A stretch of 64,000 nucleotides of DNA, from the NCBI GenBank assembly GCA_030681645.1, contig JAUXRX010000057.1, positions 62,001-126,000 of the forward strand. Reading direction: 5' to 3'. Of the stretch, positions 58,142 through 64,000 are shown piece by piece. The number at the start of each line of letters is the position of its first letter. Position 1 is the stretch's first letter. The notes below the pieces were generated by a model. It saw only the letters and a list, made by a program, of their open reading frames with translations. It did not search any database and was not told the origin of the DNA. This stretch comes from Archangium sp. (GTDB taxonomy: Bacteria; Myxococcota; Myxococcia; Myxococcales; Myxococcaceae). The translations under genes and the position numbers were made by a program.

Positions 58142-58480
58142 TCAGAACGGCACGTCGTCGTCGTCAGCAGGGGCGATGACGGGCTTTCGGGTGGGGGGCG
58201 CAGGCTGCTTCGCGGGGGCCGCGGGCGGCGCGTCGTTGGGGTTGCTCTCAGGGACCTTGAGGGGCGCAGTGCGGCCGTCTTCAGAGAGCAGCTGCTCGAT
58301 GCGCTTCTCGGCGTCACCGAGAATGCCCTCGCCCTGCTTCACCAGGGTGATGCCCTCGGCGAAGCGATCGAGCGAGTCCTCGAGGGACAGCTCACCGCCC
58401 TCGAGCGCCTCGACGATCTGCTGGAGCCGGGTCACCACGTCGCCGTACTGCCCACGCGCTGTGTTCTTTTCCTTCGCCAC
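58142..58480 (-). CDS. xseB: Exodeoxyribonuclease VII small subunit with C-terminal extension
   Basis: The first 70 residues match XseB (LQQIVEALEGGELSLEDSLDRFAEG, in part). The last ~40 are a Pro/Ala-rich extension ending DDDDVPF, which is longer than usual. It would join XseA in ExoVII. GTG start. The 120-bp gap from xseA, which are usually overlapping, includes a repeat copy. Confidence 0.95.
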   Translation of the reverse strand: MAKEKNTARGQYGDVVTRLQQIVEALEGGELSLEDSLDRFAEGITLVKQGEGILGDAEKRIEQLLSEDGRTAPLKVPESNPNDAPPAAPAKQPAPPTRKPVIAPADDDDVPF

Positions 58481-58600
58481 GAGCGGTTCCCTACCACCGA
58501 AACTCGCTCAGTGTGATCACTCCGAGGGGGTTGAATCCACCCTTCACCCCGAGGCCTGGGCGCCATCCCTCGACTGAAGCTCGGGACGAACGGGGCGACG
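58481..58600. repeat. Spacer between xseA and xseB with degenerate element
   Basis: The spacer holds CCCTCGACTGAAGCTCGGG followed by ACGAACGGGG at 58567-58595, a diverged member of the dispersed family. No gene or terminator is seen. In most bacteria these two genes overlap or nearly so, so the gap may come from insertion of this repeat. Confidence 0.6.
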
Positions 58601-60355
58601 CTATTTCCCGGCGGGCTTCACCTGCGTCACCTGAGCTTGCACCTCGTCACCGCCGCCGAGCTTGAGCGAGAGCTGATCGCCCACAGTGAGCTCCGCGGCC
58701 CTTCGCACGATGCGGCCCCCGGCAGTGCTCACGATCGCGTACCCGCGGCTGAGCACCGCCAGCGGGCTGAGAGAATCGAGCTGCGCGGCCAGGGCCTTGA
58801 GCCGCTCCCGATCGCGCTGCACCCGCGCCTTCATCGCCGCGGGCACGCGCTGCGCCTGGCGGGCGAGCAGCTGCCGGCCCTGCTTCAGCATCGGCCCCGG
58901 CGAGTGCCGCGCCAGCGATCTCGCCAGCCGGCTCACCTGGTCCCGCTCGGTGCGCAGCTCGCGCTGCAGCAGCGTCACCAGCGACGTGCGCAAGAGCGCC
59001 ATCTGGGCGCGCCGTTCCTGGAGCTGGGCCTGGGGCCTGGCGCGGTGCAGGCGCTGGGTCAGCTCGCGCAGCGAGGTCGAGGCCACCCGGTGCTTCCGGT
59101 GCAGCACCGCGCTGAGGCGATCGGCCGCGGTCGACAGCACCAGGCGCTGGCTCGACAGCTCCCTCCGGGGGTCTCCCAGCGCGCTCTCGAGGGCCTTGAG
59201 GCTCGCCCGCTCGCGCAGCACCCCCTTGTCCACCGCCCGCTTGAGCCGGGACTTGCTGGTGGCGAGCTGAGCCTCGAGCTCGACCAACTGCGGCGCGAGC
59301 AGCTCGGCCGCCGCGCTGGGCGTGGGCGCGCGCACGTCAGCGACGAGATCGCACAGGGTGGTGTCGATCTCATGACCGACGGCGGACACGACCGGCACGC
59401 GGCTTTCCCACACCGCGCGAACGATCGGCTCTTCGTTGAAGGTCCACAGATCTTCGCTGCTGCCACCGCCCCGGGTGACGACGATCACGTCGACGTCGGA
59501 CTTGTTGAGCCAGCGCAGCGCGCGGCGCACCTCGAACACCGCCCCGTCGCCCTGCATGCGCGCGTCGACGATGAGCACGGAGAGCCGGGGGTGCCGCCGG
59601 TGCAGCACCTTGAGGAAGTCGCGCAGCGCGGCGCCGGTGACGCTGGTCACCACCCCGATGCGCCGGGGCAGGAAGGGCAAGGGGCGGCGGGGCCTGGTGC
59701 GCTGTTCGCCGATCAGCCCCTCGGCGACCAGCTTCTGCTTGAGCTGCTCGAAGGCCAGCGCCTGCGCGCCCACGCCCTCCGGCTCGATGCGGCTGACGAT
59801 CAGGCTGTAGCGCCCCTGCGGCTCGTAGACGTCGAGGTTGCCTTCGATGGTGACCGAGAGCCCGTCCTTGAGCTGGAACTTGAGCCGCTGCGCCTGCGTG
59901 GCCCAGAGCTTCACGTCGATCGAGGCGCGGTCGTCCTTGAGGGCGAAGTACAGGTGACCGCGCGCGTTGACCCCGCGGAAGTTCGAGACCTCACCGCGCA
60001 CCAGCACCCGGCTGAACTGCGGCTCGAGCAGGTCCTTCACCTGGCCGGTGAGCTGCGAGACCGTGAGCACCTTCGGGGCGGCCCTGGGCTCGATGCGCCG
60101 CCATGCGGGGGTCTTCGGCGCGGCGTCGAGGGGAGCGGGAGACGTCGCCCCTCGACTCCGCTCGGGCTGAGCGGGGACAGCCGGGGGCAACAGCTCGGGC
60201 TGAGCGGGGGCAGCCGGGGGCAGCAGCTCCGGCTGTACCGGCGCGCTCGCCCCTCGACTCCGCTCGGGCTGAGCGGGGGCGGGCGGAACCGGCTTCGGCT
60301 CCGGCTTCGGCGCGGGAGGCCCGCCGAAGAGATCCCCCTGGTTCGAGCTGGTCAC
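58601..60355 (-). CDS. xseA: Exodeoxyribonuclease VII large subunit with extended N-terminus
   Basis: The 584-aa product has an added N-terminal Pro/Ala region (about 1-90) before the OB-fold (VLTVSQLTGQVKDLLE) and exonuclease domain. The large subunit degrades single-stranded DNA with XseB. Two element copies in the extension (60147-60176 and 60249-60278) encode QPERSRGA in frame. A GTG at 60355 overlaps the FHA stop (GTGA). Core length without the extension is normal. Confidence 0.95.
   Translation of the reverse strand: MTSSNQGDLFGGPPAPKPEPKPVPPAPAQPERSRGASAPVQPELLPPAAPAQPELLPPAVPAQPERSRGATSPAPLDAAPKTPAWRRIEPRAAPKVLTVSQLTGQVKDLLEPQFSRVLVRGEVSNFRGVNARGHLYFALKDDRASIDVKLWATQAQRLKFQLKDGLSVTIEGNLDVYEPQGRYSLIVSRIEPEGVGAQALAFEQLKQKLVAEGLIGEQRTRPRRPLPFLPRRIGVVTSVTGAALRDFLKVLHRRHPRLSVLIVDARMQGDGAVFEVRRALRWLNKSDVDVIVVTRGGGSSEDLWTFNEEPIVRAVWESRVPVVSAVGHEIDTTLCDLVADVRAPTPSAAAELLAPQLVELEAQLATSKSRLKRAVDKGVLRERASLKALESALGDPRRELSSQRLVLSTAADRLSAVLHRKHRVASTSLRELTQRLHRARPQAQLQERRAQMALLRTSLVTLLQRELRTERDQVSRLARSLARHSPGPMLKQGRQLLARQAQRVPAAMKARVQRDRERLKALAAQLDSLSPLAVLSRGYAIVSTAGGRIVRRAAELTVGDQLSLKLGGGDEVQAQVTQVKPAGK
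60147..60278 (-). repeat. Two dispersed-element copies and a tandem repeat in xseA
   Basis: The copies at 60147-60176 and 60249-60278 are 102 bp apart, and between them lie two repeats with CAGCTC-GGCTG cores (encoding QPELLPPA). The copies are in the reverse orientation relative to dxs. Frame is kept and all are in the non-conserved N-terminal extension. Confidence 0.8.
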
Positions 60356-62127
60356 TGCCGCTGCAGCTCGGTGACGCGCGACTTCGCCTTCTGGTGCGTC
60401 TCGTCGTCGGCCGGGGTCATGCTCATGACGTCCTTGAAGAGCTTGATGGCCTCTTCAGGGCTCGTCTCGCGGAGCTGGTAGCCGCGCAGGTACGCCTCGC
60501 GCGCCTGGGTGCGGCCTTCGTTGATCAGCGCCTGGGCGCCGACGTGGCCAGGATCAGCCTGCTGCACCTTGCGGGCGAGCTCGATGGCGCGGGGCCAGTT
60601 GCCGGTGGTCTTCGCCTGGCTGGCCTTCACGAACAGCTTCGAGACCATCTGCGTGCGCACCGGCCGCGACAGCTCGCTCGACGTGCCGCCGGCGATCTTC
60701 TTGTCGAGATCGTACAGGGCGATCAGGTCGTTCTCGTTGAGCTCCTCGAGGCGCTTCGACTTCGCCTCGAAGTCCTTGATGTTGGCCTCGAAGGTGCGGC
60801 ACTGCGCGAACTTGTTGGCGCAGGCCTGGGCCAGCGACAGCGCGCCCGACGAGTCGCCGTTCTTGAAGCGGGCCGACACCTCGAGCCACGGGGTGTCGGG
60901 CCGGGCCTCGGCCACCGCCGGGTTCTTGATCTTGTAGATGGCGCTCTCCGCCGTCTTCTTGAGCTCGGACGCCTCGCGGTCATCCACCCGCACCAGGAGG
61001 ATGTCCTCGCAGAGCCGCTTGAGCTCCTCCATCTTGGCCAGGTCGCTGGCGAAGGCGAGCAACGCCCGCGCCTCGCCCATCTTGTCGGTGGCCTTCGCCT
61101 CGAGCGTCTCTTTCGCCGACGCGACCGCGGCTTCCTGGGTGGTGGTCTTCACCTTGCCCAGCGCCTCGGCGGCCTTGCCCAGCTCACCTTTGGCGATGGC
61201 GTCGTTGGCCGCAGCGAGCAGCGCCTGGTTGGGGATCTCGGTGTCGGCGATCTTGATGTAGTTCTCGACCTGGCGCGTCTCGTACTCCGCGTCTTCGGTC
61301 TGGATCTCTTCGAGCTTGGTCTTCGCCTCGGCCCACTTGCCCTGGCGGACGAGCGTCTTGGCTTCCTTGAAGAGATCGGCCATCGCGGCCTGGTGTTCCT
61401 GGCCCGCGCGGCGCTCGGCGGCGCGCGCGATCGCCCGCTTGTTGTCGATGGCCTTCCACCCGACCAGCAGCGCCATGATCACCACCAGCGAGCCGCCCAC
61501 GCCGAGGAAGATCTTCCGGCGCTTCTTCTTCGCCTCTTCGGGATCTTCGGCCATGCGCGAGGTGCGCACGGGCCTCCCACGACCGGTGGAGCGCTCGATC
61601 GCCCCGCCCGTGCGCGCGGTGCGCACCGGCGGCCTGGCGCGGGCGCTGCCTGCGGGGTTCTCCGCGGTGGCCTCGCCGGGATCAGCGGCAGCACCGCCGC
61701 CCGCACCGGCGTAGCGGAGCTCGGTGTCGCCCAGGGTGATCACGTCGCCGTCACTGAGCGGCGTCTCGTCGGCGATCGCCTCGCCGTTGAGCATGGTGCC
61801 GTTGCCCGAGCCGAGATCGCTCACCGCCCAGCCGTCGGCCGTCTTCCGCACCAGGGCGTGCTTGCGGCTGACCGAGGTGTCGGGAATGGAGACCGGGTTG
61901 TCGGCCGCGCGGCCGATCACCAGCTCGTCACCCTCGAGCGCAAATTCCTGGCCGGACGCCGGGCCGGTCTGCGCCACCAGCTTCGACTGGGGGGCGGGCC
62001 TGGGGCGCGCGGCAGCAGGGCTGCGAGCAGGCGCCGCACCGGTGCGGCGTGAGACGGGAGCGGACGCGCCGGTGGCGCCCGTAGCGCGGCGAGGCGGTGG
62101 TGGCTGTCGAGAGGGAGGAGGAGGCAT
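60352..62127 (-). CDS. FHA-domain membrane protein with helical repeats
   Basis: From the ATG at 62127 the product is 591 aa. A Pro-rich N-terminus (1-50) leads to an FHA domain (about 50-130) with IGRAADNPVSIPDTSVSRKHAL and GNGTMLNGE, which binds phospho-Thr. One membrane helix lies near 185-205 and a helical, TPR-like region (about 210-590) follows. It lies 2 bp after tadC, so it may regulate the Tad machine by phosphorylation; that is inference. Start ATG preferred over the longer frame upstream. Confidence 0.9.
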   Translation of the reverse strand: MPPPPSRQPPPPRRATGATGASAPVSRRTGAAPARSPAAARPRPAPQSKLVAQTGPASGQEFALEGDELVIGRAADNPVSIPDTSVSRKHALVRKTADGWAVSDLGSGNGTMLNGEAIADETPLSDGDVITLGDTELRYAGAGGGAAADPGEATAENPAGSARARPPVRTARTGGAIERSTGRGRPVRTSRMAEDPEEAKKKRRKIFLGVGGSLVVIMALLVGWKAIDNKRAIARAAERRAGQEHQAAMADLFKEAKTLVRQGKWAEAKTKLEEIQTEDAEYETRQVENYIKIADTEIPNQALLAAANDAIAKGELGKAAEALGKVKTTTQEAAVASAKETLEAKATDKMGEARALLAFASDLAKMEELKRLCEDILLVRVDDREASELKKTAESAIYKIKNPAVAEARPDTPWLEVSARFKNGDSSGALSLAQACANKFAQCRTFEANIKDFEAKSKRLEELNENDLIALYDLDKKIAGGTSSELSRPVRTQMVSKLFVKASQAKTTGNWPRAIELARKVQQADPGHVGAQALINEGRTQAREAYLRGYQLRETSPEEAIKLFKDVMSMTPADDETHQKAKSRVTELQRQ

Positions 62128-62129
62128 GG

Positions 62130-63020
62130 TTACCCTGCAGCGCCCCCGTACATGAAGGCGAACACGATGGGCCCGAACAGCACCATGAACACCGTGGGAA
62201 AGATGCACGCGATGAGCGGGAAGAGCATCTTCACCGGCGCTTCGTTGGCGAGCTTCTCGGCGCGCTGGGTGCGCTCGATGCGCAGCTGCGTGGACTGAAT
62301 GCGGAGCACCTTGCCGAGGCTGGTGCCCATCTTGTCGGCCTGGATGAGCGCGGTGACGAACTGGCTGAGCGCCGGGAGATCGACGCGGGCGATCATGCCC
62401 TTGAGCGCCTCTTCACGCGTCTTGCCCATCTTCAGCTGCTTGAGCACCAGCGCCAGCTCTTCACGCAGGGGGCCCGTCTTGCCCTTCTCGACCACCTTGG
62501 CGAGCGCGGCGGTGAAGTCGAGGCCGGCTTCGACCGAGAGCGTGAGCAGGTCGAGGTTGAAGGGCAGCGCGCGGCTGATCTGCAGGTGGCGCTTGCTGAC
62601 CTGATCGTTGACCCAGATGAGCGGGTAGAAGAGGCCGATCAACGCGACCACCAGCGACCAGGCGAGGTTGAAGTCGATCACGTTCATCAGCATGAGCCCC
62701 AGCAGCAGGCCCACCGCGAACCCGATCTCCTGGAGCGCCATGATGTCTTCGGGCTTGTACGTCTTGGGCTCGCCGGCCTTGATCAGGCTGCGGCGCATCT
62801 TGTCTTCGTAGCCCGGCCACATGAAGCGGCGGTTGATGACGCCCAGCTTGCGCACCACCACCGAGCCGGCGCCGGCGACGCCACCGGCCGACTCTTCCTT
62901 CACCTCGACCAGGAAGGGCGAGACGACGTTCGAGACGCCCAGGCCCGCCATGCCCGCCGCGCCGGCGAACAGCACCGCCGCGACTCCCATCAACACCGTG
63001 ACCCACAGTTCAGCAGGCAT
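62130..63020 (-). CDS. tadC: Tad secretion inner-membrane protein TadC
   Basis: The 296-aa product is a type II secretion F (T2SSF)-like inner-membrane protein with helices at the start and near 95-150 and 270-290, and the conserved LTLSVEAGLDFTAALAKV/GTSLGKVLRIQS region. It forms the membrane platform of the Tad pilus with TadB. The gene order tadB-tadC and the 9-bp spacing agree with this. Same strand as the FHA protein. Confidence 0.93.
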   Translation of the reverse strand: MPAELWVTVLMGVAAVLFAGAAGMAGLGVSNVVSPFLVEVKEESAGGVAGAGSVVVRKLGVINRRFMWPGYEDKMRRSLIKAGEPKTYKPEDIMALQEIGFAVGLLLGLMLMNVIDFNLAWSLVVALIGLFYPLIWVNDQVSKRHLQISRALPFNLDLLTLSVEAGLDFTAALAKVVEKGKTGPLREELALVLKQLKMGKTREEALKGMIARVDLPALSQFVTALIQADKMGTSLGKVLRIQSTQLRIERTQRAEKLANEAPVKMLFPLIACIFPTVFMVLFGPIVFAFMYGGAAG

Positions 63021-63029
63021 CGTCGCTCC

Positions 63030-63875
63030 TCAGATGTCGATGTTCGTGATGCGACGGATGATGAGCACGCCCATGATCTCCATGAGCATGATCGTGAAGA
63101 CGAGCACGTAGCCGAAGATGTGATCGAGCATCGGCTGCATCAGGTCGGGGCGCATGTAGTTGAGCACCACGCCGAGGATGAGCGGCATCGCCGACACCAC
63201 CCAGCCCTGCAGCTTGCCCTGCGCGGTGAGCGCGTCGATCTTGCCCTCGAGGCGGAACCGCTCGCGGATGGTGGTCGACAGCGTCTCGTACATCTCGGCC
63301 ATGTTGCCGCCGAGCTGCCGGCTGATGTTGGTGGCGGTCGACACCAGCTCGAGGTCGTCGCTGCCCACGCGCTTGCTCATGTTGTTGAGCGCCTCTTCCA
63401 CCGGCACGCCCAGCTTGGCTTCCTTCACGAAGAGGCCGAACTCCTGCTGCAGCGGCGGCATGGAGTCCTTCGAGATCTGCTCGATGGCCTGCTGGAAGGT
63501 GAGGCCGGCCTTGAAGGCGTTGGCCATGGCCTGCAGCGCGTCGACGAGCTGGGTGTTGAACTTCTTGATGCGCTTCACCCGGTAGTGCTTGACCATCATC
63601 ATCGGCAGGAAGAACCCGAAGATGAAGGCGCCGATCGCCACCAGCGGGTTGATCACCAGGTAGCTGAAGCCACCGAGCACGATCATCGAGGCGATGTTGA
63701 GCACCAGCATCTGCCGGGGGTCGATGAACAGGAACATGTCGCTCAAGTCGTTCATCGACTTGACGATGTAGCGCTCCTGGTAGGTCTCGTAGGCCTTCCC
63801 CAGCACGCCCATGACGACGAGCGTGAGGAAGAACGTCCCTCCGCCCAACAGCAGACTGGCGATGGCTGCGAACAT
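63030..63875 (-). CDS. tadB: Tad secretion inner-membrane protein TadB
   Basis: The 281-aa protein is the partner T2SSF-like platform protein with two N-terminal helices and helices near 80-110 and 230-280, and an AMANAFKAGLTFQQAIEQIS motif. It works with TadC in Tad pilus assembly or secretion, which in Myxococcus has been tied to prey killing. Its start is 8 bp after a partial gene at the window edge. Confidence 0.93.
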   Translation of the reverse strand: MFAAIASLLLGGGTFFLTLVVMGVLGKAYETYQERYIVKSMNDLSDMFLFIDPRQMLVLNIASMIVLGGFSYLVINPLVAIGAFIFGFFLPMMMVKHYRVKRIKKFNTQLVDALQAMANAFKAGLTFQQAIEQISKDSMPPLQQEFGLFVKEAKLGVPVEEALNNMSKRVGSDDLELVSTATNISRQLGGNMAEMYETLSTTIRERFRLEGKIDALTAQGKLQGWVVSAMPLILGVVLNYMRPDLMQPMLDHIFGYVLVFTIMLMEIMGVLIIRRITNIDI

Positions 63876-63883
63876 GGTGGCCC

Positions 63884-64000
63884 TTATTCCGCGTGCGCGT
63901 CGCCGCCGCGGGCATCGCTGGCAGCGGCCCCGCGAATGACCTGGATGGTGTTGAAGCGCTTCTGCTGCAGCACCTTGGTGCGCTCACCGGACAGCAGCGT
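63884..64000 (-). CDS. C-terminal tail of a Tad-cluster gene, partial
   Basis: Only 38 codons are inside the window, ending FNTIQVIRGAAASDARGGDAHAE. By position one expects CpaF/TadA, but the tail does not resemble its usual C-terminus; the VIRG end is more like CpaB/RcpC. I cannot decide from this piece. It stops 8 bp before tadB and would be in the same operon. Confidence 0.4.
   Translation of the reverse strand, partial: TLLSGERTKVLQQKRFNTIQVIRGAAASDARGGDAHAE

Overview
The window is very GC-rich and densely packed. There are no tRNA, rRNA or CRISPR loci, and no stretch longer than about 300 bp lacks a gene. Gene content points to a myxobacterium (Myxococcota, probably the Myxococcus/Archangium side). 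The main reasons are a bacN-bacO-bacP-padC bactofilin cluster, a lexA promoter matching the Myxococcus-type LexA operator, a eukaryote-like Ser/Thr kinase with a PEGA domain, many lipoproteins with Asp-Ala-Gly linkers, Tad genes and many GTG/TTG starts. This placement is inference from content, not a phylogeny.

Layout. 1-5.0 kb: hybrid histidine kinase (cut by the edge), mlaD-mlaF-mlaE phospholipid transport and a small lipoprotein, with a repeat-built insertion between the lipoprotein and mlaE. 5.1-12.9 kb: lexA, a Cys-rich lipoprotein, an ABC-F ATPase, a Ser/Thr kinase, then a zinc-metallopeptidase/ATP-grasp ligase pair behind a hairpin-rich leader, and a YceK-like lipoprotein. 12.9-16.3 kb (minus): PilZ-AMIN protein, TauE/SafE transporter, an SelW/Rdx selenoprotein read through an in-frame TGA, and an HSL-type esterase. 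16.4-20.4 kb: 2OG-Fe(II) oxygenase, a membrane protein, and a MoxR-VWA-cyclic nucleotide-binding operon with overlapping codons. 20.4-27.6 kb: YceI, SRPBCC, LCAT-like lipase, trypsin-like protease, NUDIX, WD40, MoaC, M23 peptidase, PP2C phosphatase. 27.6-38.3 kb: recN with an upstream LexA-like box, a SWIM-SNF2 helicase, SlyX, a very large repeat lipoprotein, a calpain-like protease and a beta-helix protein. 38.3-46.5 kb: nadK, a transporter-HEAT-cNMP fusion, pyrE, padC and three bactofilins, then a lipase. 46.5-54.6 kb: TPR protein, second hybrid kinase, OmpA protein, lipoprotein. 54.6-64 kb (minus): one long apparent operon of a Tad tail (partial gene, tadB, tadC, FHA protein) running into xseA, xseB, ispA, dxs and tlyA.

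Functional themes are envelope maintenance (Mla, M23, OmpA, lipoproteins), signalling (two hybrid kinases, kinase/phosphatase pair, PilZ, FHA and cNMP domains), DNA repair (lexA, recN, xseAB, SNF2) and isoprenoid supply (dxs, ispA).

The two most unusual observations are the hidden selenoprotein at 13898-14137 and a short dispersed repeat. The repeat sits inside three different coding genes in different orientations and reading frames (encoding PSTPLGV, TPSGVEGPP and QPERSRGA), often next to local tandem duplications, with further copies in spacers.
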